DNA from: Sphingobacteriales bacterium
Lineage (GTDB): Bacteria; Bacteroidota; Bacteroidia; Chitinophagales; Chitinophagaceae
Length of the DNA: 64,000 bases
Direction of reading: 5' to 3'
NCBI GenBank assembly: GCA_016235125.1
Contig: JACRLZ010000008.1
Location: 124,001-188,000 of the forward strand
The notes beneath the pieces are model-generated. The model worked only from the letters and a program-made list of their open reading frames with translations, made no database searches and was not told the DNA's origin. Below, piece by piece: positions 8,901 to 16,107 of the stretch; positions within the stretch are counted from its first letter, which is position 1; every line of letters starts with the position of its first letter. A program made the translations under genes and the position numbers.

Positions 8901-9143
8901 CAACAGTTCATCGTTCCGGCTTTTTTCTTTCTCATTCCTGCCGGCAGGTTCTGTTACCACAGTACCTGAAATCATATCGCCGGTCCGCATATCTTCAGGG
9001 AGGTACACTTTTATCTTACCTTCTTTTACGGAAAATTCTTCCACTACAACACCTTTAAGTATAACAGTCTGTGCCGGTAAAGCACTGGTGATGCAGGAAA
9101 GTAAAACAATCAATGACAAGCGGAATAAGTAATGACGTATCAT
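5961..9143 (-). CDS. Large secreted coiled-coil protein, function unknown
   Basis: A 1060-residue protein I do not recognise. It has a Sec signal peptide (about 1-25, ending ALPAQ), beta-rich, immunoglobulin-like or IPT-like sequence (about 26-460, several Cys around 318-334), then long charged coiled coils at about 473-615, 650-735 and 752-842. They are interrupted by a Gly/aromatic hinge (GGHGYHADGGFWYGYVGD) and a proline-rich break. After that come a Cys pair (CDC), a Gly/Ala-rich hydrophobic stretch at about 898-945 that could be a membrane-active or glycine-zipper segment, and a small beta-type C-terminal domain. It is probably periplasmic or surface-exposed. It is transcribed divergently from the GH3 fusion gene. 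Confidence 0.85.
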   Translation of the reverse strand: MIRHYLFRLSLIVLLSCITSALPAQTVILKGVVVEEFSVKEGKIKVYLPEDMRTGDMISGTVVTEPAGRNEKEKSRNDELLHKYILNLPGDIEGKEVISGLFRVSIKSPDPSITLSTANNKIISTLSIPVKQGTGTVTNINIPTHALTGDPLRITGPFDGNASNTQCRIDGKEMEILAESPRQIACNMPAATSGPHTISITENGKTIEKTVSAVNMDVSTGRLNLQKGEKTYVEVIVSGLQNLPSTATLTVSNITTGIVTMTGGESQVIPVLPAHVSGAGTFNKRFDLQSTRTGSFSVTVNLDLPEPGSVANSSAALCNCYLLDQTCLIPVQTCLALGGSLNPPSFTASNPDIQNPKPTNTAVVPLSSPSAMNNQTGQVILQLNTISEDLAGIIFSVKPASGTLWQQTGAAKNNGNNWTVNWNPSVGYDGEYIIRARAAGKNNTVSEVFTRTHLQLTPASIKPLQGERINLTVTDAQINQANQKVEQLADSLRRVNDRLAELKRKYEELQRNLERNNKMSEELAAIDKVIEQIPGKYSDSLKKLTDSLAKLKAELNGKPDPEALQKAADDAAQREKDCADRLNKLKQEKEDAQKELDKLNNEIEDLLDKMDQLHLGNDWVGGHGYHADGGFWYGYVGDENSNTNIGSESSKLANQLKGLKGPQNAANKRVKALDAEIAKAQEECDKLKKEKEKADEAAKKGNMHAALETQIDELCRQIEALMAMLQKWCAAHPGECNFNPALSGTPRTPEEAAAYLDQLNDIIEKKKQKEADLKNEAENAAAEAKELEDKINAAESDKAKLEEELKKAQADADKLQAEREKQLEEERAKKRKQEEEEKARRNTPTAQPPLTEPINPEDMQLKFQAISLLRGLYRDKLIEKGPCDCETKAIALANNTNTAATDIIGGMAVGVAFAPIEALPGLSLGARLGVGAAKALGSALFGGESFSEELGKNLFNVIGGEIFPKLVGDEFAGNRINELASGGLDAILKAEGVRAQTWEGETELRDCGKVKGKTTMLFNPNTGWVTLMIKIDNCPLVVIKYKVNADGVPISKPTVQKVTG

Positions 9144-9265
9144 AACTTGTTAGTTTTAATTGTTGAATAAACCGGTACCGGAGATTTTCAGGGGGTGGCG
9201 ATGAACTCAAAAGGTACAAATTTTACAAGGATATAAACAGGAGAATGAATTAATTTTAAGCGCCA

Positions 9266-12190
9266 ATGAAAAAGTTAACTATGCAAAAAATACAACGGCT
9301 TGTCTTTCTGTTTGTTTGCCTTCCTTTTTTGGCTGAAGCTCAGTATAAGAGTAAACTAAGCAAAGATCAATGGGTTGACAGTGTTTTCAACTCACTCAGC
9401 GATGATGAAAAGATTGCCCAGCTGATGGTCATCAGGGCTCATTCTAACCTTGGCCCCGATCATGTGGCCAAAGTGGTTAACGATATTCAGAAATACAATG
9501 TCGGCGCTCTATGTTTTTTCCAGGGAGGTCCGTTAAGACAGGCCAACCTTACCAACTATTACCAGAGCATTGCCAAAACGCCATTGATGGTTACGATTGA
9601 TGGCGAGTGGGGATTGGGAATGAGATTGGACAGTGTAAAAAAATATCCTTATCAGCTTACTCTCGGTGCTATGGAGGACCAGAATCTTGTTTACCGGATG
9701 GGATTAGCAGTTGGCGAACAATGCAAACGCATCGGTGTGCATGTAAACTATGCACCAGTAGTGGATGTAAATAACAATCCAAACAATCCTGTTATTGGTT
9801 TCCGTTCGTTTGGAGAGGATAAAGAAAAAGTTTCTGCATTTGGCGTAGCCTACATGAAAGGCATGCAGGATGCAGGCATCATGGCCTGTGCCAAACATTT
9901 TCCCGGTCATGGCGATGTGGATGTGGATTCGCATTTGGATTTACCGGTTATCAATAAAGACATGACGGCGCTTGATTCGATGGAACTGGTTCCGTTCAAA
10001 GCGGTGTTTGATGCAGGTATCGGCAGTGTGATGATTGCTCATTTGTATATTCCGGCTATTGATAATACCGCCAATAAAGCCACATCCATTTCAAAAAATA
10101 ATGTCACCGGTTTGCTGAGAGATAGTTTGGGATATAATGGCCTTGCATTCACTGATGCGCTGGAGATGAAAGGAGTGGCCAAATATTTTCCGGGCGGCAC
10201 CATTGCTGTGGAGGCCATTATAGCAGGCAATGATATGCTGTGCCTGCCCGCCAGTGTGCCTGAATCAATAGAAGTAATAAAGAAAGCTATAGCAGACGGC
10301 AGACTAAGTTGGGATGATATAAACGGGAAAGTAAAAAAGGTACTGAATGCAAAATATACAGTCGGGCTGAACCAATGGAAACCGATTGATACAACCAACC
10401 TGTTAAGCGACTTGAATGCAAAAGCCGATGTCATACGAATGGAAGTGGCGCAAAAGACGATAACTGTTCTGGCAAAAGCATCCCGAACCGCTTCAAGAAA
10501 TGATTATGCCGACATTCCATTAAGGAAGGGACAAAAGATAGCTTATGTAGGCATCGGGACTTCCTCGCTGAATGATTTTGGGAAAAGACTACAGCAGGAT
10601 TTTAATGCCGATGTATTTACTTTTTCATATAAGGACAGCAGTGATAAGGTAACTGAAATTCTGAATGCTGTTCCCAAAGACGGGAAAAAATATGACGCAA
10701 TTGTTGTGGGCATTCATGATTTCAGCAACCGGCCAGCCAATAACTATGGCATCAGTGCAGCAGCGATGGAACTGTGGACAAAATTAAATTTCATAAAAAC
10801 GATCACTGTGGTTTTTGGAAATGTGCTGGCTACAAAAAATTTCTGCAATGCCTGGACACTGGTTGCCTGTCACCAGGATGATAATATCACTCAGCAGGCG
10901 GCGGCTGACTTTTTAAAAGAAAAATTTGAAGCAACAGGAAAACTGCCGGTAAGGGTTTGCAACTTCAAAGCTGGTGATGGAATTGTAAAAGCAAAAGGAG
11001 AGCCGGCGCATTCTTTCAGCAAACTGATGGCAGTTGATTCGATTGTGACTGATGCCATTTCGCAAAAAGCATTTCCCGGCTGCGTGGTGCTGGCGGTGCA
11101 TGAAGGAGAGATCATTTATCACAAAGCCTTCGGCAATTATAAATATGAACCATCTCCACCGATGAGCTATGAAAGCATTTTTGATTTGGCTTCTGTCACC
11201 AAAATTTCAGCTACTACTGTTTCGGTAATGAAACTATATGAAGAGGGAAAATTGGATTTGAAAAAAAAAATCGGCGATTACCTGCCCTGGGTAAAAGGAA
11301 CCAATAAAGCGGGGCTGCAAATAGATGATATCCTGCTGCACCAGGCAGGTCTTGTTCCCTTTATTGCTTTTTACAGGGAAACCATTGATACAACAACCGG
11401 CAACCCTAACCCTGCTATCTATTCAGAGAGGCCAAAACCCGGTTTCAATGTTCGTGTTGCTGAAAATATTTATATGCGGAATGACTGGCAGGATACCATG
11501 TTCAGCCGCATATTGCAAAGCAAACTGGGGCAGTATGGTAAATATGTTTACAGTGATAATGATTTTATTTTCCTCGGAAAAATTGTGGAGCAGATAACCG
11601 GCATGCCACTTAATGAATACGCTGCCCAAACCTTTTACCGGCCCATGGGGATGACAACAACCGGCTTTAAACCAAGAGATCGGTTTGCTGCCAGCAAAAT
11701 GGTACCAACAGAAACCGAAAAACATTTTCGCCAGCAAACCACACAGGGTGATGTACATGATGAAGGCGCTTCGATGTTTGGCGGCGTGGCAGGGCATGCA
11801 GGATTATTTTCTGATGCGTATGATTTAGCGATGCTGTATCAAATGTTATTAAATGGAGGCACTTTTAATAATGAACATTTTTTAAAGAAAGAAACGATCA
11901 ACTTGTTTACTACATATCACAGCAAAAACAGCCGCCGTGGTTACGGATTCGACAAACCTGAGAAGGATAATGCAATCCGTAAAGACCCTTATCCGTCCTC
12001 TCTTTGCTCTCCGCAAACATTCGGGCATACCGGCTTTACCGGCACCTGTGTGTGGGTGGATCCCAAAAACAGTTTGGTTTATGTGTTTCTATCCAACCGT
12101 GTTTACCCGACAAGGGATAATAATAGACTCGGACAAATGTTTATCAGAGGGAAAATACAGGATGCGATTTACAGGGCGTTGGGGATATGA
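9266..12190 (+). CDS. Secreted GH3 (NagZ-type) / serine hydrolase fusion
   Basis: A 974-residue two-enzyme protein with a signal peptide ending AEAQ. The N-terminal half is glycoside hydrolase family 3 of the beta-N-acetylhexosaminidase type: KHFPGHGDVDVDSHLDLP (about 210-227, the NagZ His-loop) and FTDALEMKGV with the likely nucleophile Asp about 297. The C-terminal part (from about 585) is a class C beta-lactamase/esterase-like serine hydrolase with SVTK (about 643-646), YSDND (about 762) and HTGFTG (about 921), plus VAGHAGLFS. The pairing suggests peptidoglycan or muropeptide processing in the periplasm; this is inference. It starts at ATG 9266; MQKIQ, 5 codons in, is an alternative. Its stop abuts the convergent ricT stop. 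Confidence 0.92.
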   Translation: MKKLTMQKIQRLVFLFVCLPFLAEAQYKSKLSKDQWVDSVFNSLSDDEKIAQLMVIRAHSNLGPDHVAKVVNDIQKYNVGALCFFQGGPLRQANLTNYYQSIAKTPLMVTIDGEWGLGMRLDSVKKYPYQLTLGAMEDQNLVYRMGLAVGEQCKRIGVHVNYAPVVDVNNNPNNPVIGFRSFGEDKEKVSAFGVAYMKGMQDAGIMACAKHFPGHGDVDVDSHLDLPVINKDMTALDSMELVPFKAVFDAGIGSVMIAHLYIPAIDNTANKATSISKNNVTGLLRDSLGYNGLAFTDALEMKGVAKYFPGGTIAVEAIIAGNDMLCLPASVPESIEVIKKAIADGRLSWDDINGKVKKVLNAKYTVGLNQWKPIDTTNLLSDLNAKADVIRMEVAQKTITVLAKASRTASRNDYADIPLRKGQKIAYVGIGTSSLNDFGKRLQQDFNADVFTFSYKDSSDKVTEILNAVPKDGKKYDAIVVGIHDFSNRPANNYGISAAAMELWTKLNFIKTITVVFGNVLATKNFCNAWTLVACHQDDNITQQAAADFLKEKFEATGKLPVRVCNFKAGDGIVKAKGEPAHSFSKLMAVDSIVTDAISQKAFPGCVVLAVHEGEIIYHKAFGNYKYEPSPPMSYESIFDLASVTKISATTVSVMKLYEEGKLDLKKKIGDYLPWVKGTNKAGLQIDDILLHQAGLVPFIAFYRETIDTTTGNPNPAIYSERPKPGFNVRVAENIYMRNDWQDTMFSRILQSKLGQYGKYVYSDNDFIFLGKIVEQITGMPLNEYAAQTFYRPMGMTTTGFKPRDRFAASKMVPTETEKHFRQQTTQGDVHDEGASMFGGVAGHAGLFSDAYDLAMLYQMLLNGGTFNNEHFLKKETINLFTTYHSKNSRRGYGFDKPEKDNAIRKDPYPSSLCSPQTFGHTGFTGTCVWVDPKNSLVYVFLSNRVYPTRDNNRLGQMFIRGKIQDAIYRALGI

Positions 12191-13519
12191 TTACTTCTTT
12201 CCCTGATTAGGATTACCTGGTCTTTGCTGGTTACCCTCATTTTTGTTCGGATTAACCTGCTGCTGATTTCTTTGCTGTTGTCCGCCTTTCTGTTGCTGCC
12301 CCTTCTGTTGATAACCCTGCTGCCTTCTCTGCTGATTTCCTTGCTGCCCACCGCCTTGTTGCTGTCCTCCCTGGTTCTTTTGTTGTGGCCGTTGATTTCT
12401 TTGCTGCTGCTGTTGTTTCTTTTTCTTGTCTGCCTTTTCCAATGTACGCAGACTGATTTGTCCAACCAGTTCCACAAACTCCGGTTCAGCTTCCTTGGGT
12501 TTAGAAGAAGTTACATCCACCGGCTCCAGTTCTTCCGGCTTAATGCCTTGCTGGTTTAAAGCTTTTATTTTATTTACCCGTTCAATACTTAATGGATACT
12601 GTTTATTGCTGTCTGGCAATGTGTACCACATCAGGTTTTTGAAAATATCCTTCTTGATAAGGAAGGCATTGCCCTTGGCTACCTGTATCACATCACAGTT
12701 ATCAGGGAAGTGCTGTAGCGCATCTAAGTATGTATCCAGTTCATAGTTCAGGCAACATTTCAAACGGCCACACTGCCCGCTGAGCTTTGTCTGGTTAATA
12801 GAAAGATTTTGGTAACGGGCTGCTGCCGTGTTCACCGATTTAAAATCGGTAAGCCAGGTGCTGCAGCAAAGCTCTCTTCCACAACTCCCAATACCACCAA
12901 CCTTGCCAGCTTCCTGCCTGGCGCCGATCTGCCGCATTTCTACTTTCACCCTGAATTCAGAAGCATACACTTTGATCAGTTCCCTGAAGTCAACCCTGCC
13001 ATCGGCGATATAAAAGAATGTTGCCTTACGTCCATCGGCCTGCATTTCCACCTGGCTTATCTTCATATCCAGTTTTAGTTGCCTGGCAATGGCCCGGCTG
13101 CGTATCACTGCTTCAGGCTCCCTTGCTTTATTCTGGTTGCGGATATCAACGTCACGGTCGCTGGCCCGGCGCAATACTTTTTTCATTTCGGGGTTGTCTT
13201 CCTTCACATTACGTTTCTTCATTTGTAGCCGAACGATCTCTCCCGTCAGTGAAACTTCACCCACATCAAAACCACTTACACCTTCCACCGCTATCAGATC
13301 GCCTTTCTCAAAAGGTTGTAAAGATGTATTTCTGAAAAAATCTTTACGGGTCCCCTGGCTGAAGCTTACTTCGATCACCTTGCAAACGCTGTCCATATCT
13401 GCAATCGGCAGGTTACGCAGCCAGTCATGTGCATTCATGCGGTTGCACCCGCCGGTGCTGCATCCGCCGTTGCTTTTACATCCATTCGGTTTGCCCGTAC
13501 CGCAATTTGTACAACTCAT
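12191..13519 (-). CDS. ricT: PSP1-domain protein, RicT/YaaT-like
   Basis: A 442-residue member of the YaaT/RicT family (PSP1 C-terminal domain). In Bacillus these proteins form a Fe-S-containing complex that affects RNase Y activity, competence and sporulation; the role in Bacteroidota is unknown. The first 25 residues carry six Cys in a Gly/Asn context (MSCTNCGTGKPNGC, then GGCSTGGC), possibly metal binding. The conserved core includes GRELCCSTWL and CGRLKCCLNYEL. The last 85 or so residues are an extreme Gln/Gly/Asn-rich low-complexity tail ending PNQGKK. It is immediately downstream of holB on the same strand, a common arrangement. Symbol by family analogy. Confidence 0.88.
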   Translation of the reverse strand: MSCTNCGTGKPNGCKSNGGCSTGGCNRMNAHDWLRNLPIADMDSVCKVIEVSFSQGTRKDFFRNTSLQPFEKGDLIAVEGVSGFDVGEVSLTGEIVRLQMKKRNVKEDNPEMKKVLRRASDRDVDIRNQNKAREPEAVIRSRAIARQLKLDMKISQVEMQADGRKATFFYIADGRVDFRELIKVYASEFRVKVEMRQIGARQEAGKVGGIGSCGRELCCSTWLTDFKSVNTAAARYQNLSINQTKLSGQCGRLKCCLNYELDTYLDALQHFPDNCDVIQVAKGNAFLIKKDIFKNLMWYTLPDSNKQYPLSIERVNKIKALNQQGIKPEELEPVDVTSSKPKEAEPEFVELVGQISLRTLEKADKKKKQQQQQRNQRPQQKNQGGQQQGGGQQGNQQRRQQGYQQKGQQQKGGQQQRNQQQVNPNKNEGNQQRPGNPNQGKK

Positions 13520-13759
13520 TATACAATGAATAAGTAATAATTAATTTGAGGAGAGAAATTATGAACCCAGCTTCAGGATCACTATTGGGCTTCCGTTGCG
13601 TCGCACACTTCAGGGTTCTGTTCGCTGTTCAGCAAAACAGAATGCATTTGAAAAGCAATGCTATATATAGAAGTAGTTGTAGACATAACTAAAGCCACCT
13701 GAAACTTTCGGGTTCCCACTAGTTAACCAATAAACCGATTAACTAATTCACTAAACTCC
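13520..13759. other. Intergenic region with repeat-like segments, no gene
   Basis: A gap of 240 bases between holB and ricT. 13566-13641 is a G/C-rich segment unlike its AT-rich surroundings (GGGCTTCCGTTGCGTCGCAC). 13690-13750 contains CCTGAAACTTTCGGGTTCCC followed by a TTAACCAATAAACCGATTAA-type AT tract with short internal repeats. I see no open frame, tRNA or terminator. The segments look like dispersed repeats, but no second copy of the first is in this window. Confidence 0.45.
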
Positions 13760-14989
13760 TCATTCCATCAAAAATACAATCTTATCCTGAATTATATGAT
13801 ACAGCTTAATGGTAAGGGCATGAAAGAGCATTTTGCCATGGGCATTCCGTTCAATGTAGTAGCTGGCCCGGTCAAGCTCTTCAATAATAGCCTGTTGCTG
13901 CTCAATACCTGCTATCTTATTCAACCTTTCAGCAAAATCCTTTTCGGTGCCAAATGCACCGGGAGCATCGCCGGTTGTTCGGAGGTGGATGGCCTGTTCA
14001 AGCAAGTGATTAAAATACCGGAGAAATTGTTTCTGCTTTTCCCTCCCCATCCGGCTTATTTCTTCCACCCATTTGGTCTGAGCTACCGGACCAGTTTTCA
14101 AAATCGCATTCAGCCATTCCCTGAGCAATGCCTGCCAGTCTTCTTCGGCGTGCTGTACTAACTGCAATGCTTCACGATAATTGCCCTCACTTACCCGTGC
14201 TACCTGCCTGGCAATCGTCACTTCTGTTTTGTTTCTGCTGATCAATGCTTCTTCTATTTCTTTTGTTTCCAGCGCCGGTATTTTGATTAACTGGCAGCGA
14301 CTGACAATCGTTGGCAATACCAGTTCTTCGTTTTCTGTTATCAGTATGAATAAAGTATTGGGTGGCGGCTCTTCAATTATTTTCAGCAGTTTGTTCCCTT
14401 CCTTATCCATTTCTTCCGGCATCCACATGATGAGAATCTTGTATTCACTTTCAAAACTCTTCAAACTCAGTTTTCGGATAATATCATTGCACTCTTCAGC
14501 AGTTATTTTTCCCTGGCTGTTTTCTTTTGCCTTTATCATTTCGATCCAGTCGAACAAATTGCCATAAGGATTCAGTTTGACAAACTCCCTCCATTCAACA
14601 ATAAAATCAGTAGCAATGGGTTTTTCGCCGGCTTTTTTTGTAACGGTTGGATAGGAGAAGTGAATATCCGGATGAATCAATTGTTGAGCCTTAATGCAGG
14701 CAGGGCAGGTGCCGCAGGAGTCGGCCGCTGGTTGCTGCCCGCCCGGATGACCCGGTCGGACGGGGTTGCTGGTTGCTGGTTCGGGTTCTCCGAATAGTGA
14801 AGGACCTAGGCCCCCTTCAGGGGGTTTGGGGGTACAAACAATATATTGCGCAAAAGCCAATGCCAATGGTAGGGCGCCATTTCCTTCTTTACCTAAGAAC
14901 AATAAAGCATGACTAAGGCGGTTGTGATTGAACAACTCTTTTAGTTGCTCTTTTACTTCCGATTGGCCTATTATATCTTCAAACTTCAT
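13760..14989 (-). CDS. holB: DNA polymerase III delta' subunit
   Basis: Clamp-loader subunit of 409 residues. The AAA+ fold is recognisable (FEDIIGQSEVKEQL, SHALLFLGKEGNGALPLALAFA, ITENEELVLPTIVSRCQ). The P-loop is degenerate, as expected for a non-ATPase delta'. The zinc module is C52, C92, C95, C98 (SCGTCPAC). In E. coli the first two Cys are 9 residues apart; here about 40, because residues about 53-89 (TPKPPEGGLGPSLF, GEPEPATSNP, VRPGHPGGQQ) come from repeat-type DNA. Upstream of ricT in the same orientation. Identity is sure. Confidence 0.93.
   Translation of the reverse strand: MKFEDIIGQSEVKEQLKELFNHNRLSHALLFLGKEGNGALPLALAFAQYIVCTPKPPEGGLGPSLFGEPEPATSNPVRPGHPGGQQPAADSCGTCPACIKAQQLIHPDIHFSYPTVTKKAGEKPIATDFIVEWREFVKLNPYGNLFDWIEMIKAKENSQGKITAEECNDIIRKLSLKSFESEYKILIMWMPEEMDKEGNKLLKIIEEPPPNTLFILITENEELVLPTIVSRCQLIKIPALETKEIEEALISRNKTEVTIARQVARVSEGNYREALQLVQHAEEDWQALLREWLNAILKTGPVAQTKWVEEISRMGREKQKQFLRYFNHLLEQAIHLRTTGDAPGAFGTEKDFAERLNKIAGIEQQQAIIEELDRASYYIERNAHGKMLFHALTIKLYHIIQDKIVFLME
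14723..14835. repeat. Composite repeat inside the holB zinc module
   Basis: Three consecutive elements in frame: GGTTGCTGCCCGCCCGGATG with CCCGGTCGGACGGGG (about 14729-14765), GGTTGCTGGTTGCTGGTTCG (about 14764-14783), and a CCCCCTTCAGGGGG palindrome with flanks GGACCTAGG and TTTGGGGGT (about 14801-14833). Confidence 0.75.
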
Positions 14990-15042
14990 TCCTGCAAATC
15001 TCTAATAATAGGCTTAATAAGCAATTTTTTTTAATTTTAAAT

Positions 15043-15477
15043 ATGCAAAATTTTCGTCTGCTTTTCTTAGTACTGCTATCAGCCTTCTTTTTATCATTCA
15101 GATGGAAAGAAAGGGTGCCAAACTCTGGTTTTAACCTCTGGGATAGCATATACACAATTACTGGTAAGGCAAAATTCGTTAAGCATATAAACGACCCGTG
15201 TTGCTGCTTTATTTGGATACCTGGTAATGACAGATTTGAGGTTTCCTATACAATAAATGGGAAATATCTTAATAATACACTTGATATTCAAAACAAAGAA
15301 TGCAGACCATTACCCTATAAACAAGATCACATTTATTCTTTTTTTGCGACCGTTATTTCAGGAGATATATCCTACCCAAGTGTCAGAGTTGTTTTTGAAA
15401 CGGTGGATAGTGTTACAAAACGATTTGATAAAACTGAACTATCACCCGGAATACAATTAAAAACCTATTTTAAATAA
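15043..15477 (+). CDS. Small secreted protein, unrecognised
   Basis: A 144-residue protein with a hydrophobic N-terminal signal or anchor (LLFLVLLSAFFLSF). The rest is polar, with an unusual triple Cys in NDPCCCFIWIPG, a lone Cys in NKECRPLPY, and alternating hydrophobic patterning that suggests a beta fold. No family recognised. Its base composition is more AT-rich than its neighbours and it sits alone on the plus strand between minus-strand genes, which fits an accessory gene. A TAATTTTA box ends 3 bases before the ATG. Its 3' end overlaps the convergent peroxidase gene by 13 bases. Confidence 0.65.
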   Translation: MQNFRLLFLVLLSAFFLSFRWKERVPNSGFNLWDSIYTITGKAKFVKHINDPCCCFIWIPGNDRFEVSYTINGKYLNNTLDIQNKECRPLPYKQDHIYSFFATVISGDISYPSVRVVFETVDSVTKRFDKTELSPGIQLKTYFK

Positions 15478-16031
15478 CCCAGGACTTCCTCACTCATCGG
15501 GTTCACTTTGTTGTGAAATACCGCAACCAGTTTACCTTCTTCATTCAATAAAAATTTGGTGAAGTTCCATATAACCGGGTCCTGCAGAAATCTTTTCCAT
15601 GCATAATCTTTTGATGTTTCCCCAGTAACGGTTTTTGCCAGTTCTTTTGACTGGTCGATGAGATATTTATATAGCGGATGAATATCATCGCCACGGACAG
15701 ATATTTTTTCAGCCATCGGGAATGTCACCGCATAATTTTTAGTGCAGAACTCTTTTATTTCTGTATTGCTTCCGGGTTCCTGCTGTCCGAAATTATTGGC
15801 GGGAAAACCTACGATAACCAACTTGTCCTTATACTTTTCATATAAAGTCTCCAGGTCTTTGTACTGTGGAGTATTGCCGCACTGCGAAGCGGTATTCACA
15901 ATCATTATTTTTTTCCCTTTGAAGGCAGAAAAATCAATTTCATTTCCTTCAAGCCCCGGGACTTTAAAATCATAAATGGAAGGTCCGGTAAGCGTTGTTG
16001 CGAGCAGCATAGAAATAAGTAAGGTTTTCAT
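15465..16031 (-). CDS. Glutathione peroxidase-family thiol peroxidase
   Basis: A 188-residue peroxidase reducing H2O2 and organic hydroperoxides, in bacteria usually with thioredoxin. The catalytic Cys is about 51 in NTASQCGNTPQY, the Gln is in GFPANNFGQQEPGSN, and the Trp is in PVIWNFTKFLL. A short hydrophobic N-terminus (MKTLLISMLLATTLTG) suggests export to the periplasm. The Cys replaces selenocysteine, as is normal in bacteria. A TAACTTTG box is at 16054-16061. Confidence 0.93.
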   Translation of the reverse strand: MKTLLISMLLATTLTGPSIYDFKVPGLEGNEIDFSAFKGKKIMIVNTASQCGNTPQYKDLETLYEKYKDKLVIVGFPANNFGQQEPGSNTEIKEFCTKNYAVTFPMAEKISVRGDDIHPLYKYLIDQSKELAKTVTGETSKDYAWKRFLQDPVIWNFTKFLLNEEGKLVAVFHNKVNPMSEEVLGYLK

Positions 16032-16053
16032 TTCTCTGATTTTTAAAGGACAT

Positions 16054-16061
16054 CAAAGTTA
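16054..16061 (-). promoter_or_regulatory. Exact -7 box upstream of the glutathione peroxidase
   Basis: The minus strand reads TAACTTTG, an exact TAnnTTTG, 22 bases before the ATG. The -33 element is weak. Confidence 0.4.
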
Positions 16062-16107
16062 AGCCAACTGGTTTTTTAAATCGGGAATAATTGTATGAAA
16101 GGTTGCT

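Noticed and set aside
12224..12559. A hydrophobic Leu-rich plus-strand frame resembling membrane segments
   Set aside because: It is the reverse complement of the Gln-rich ricT tail.
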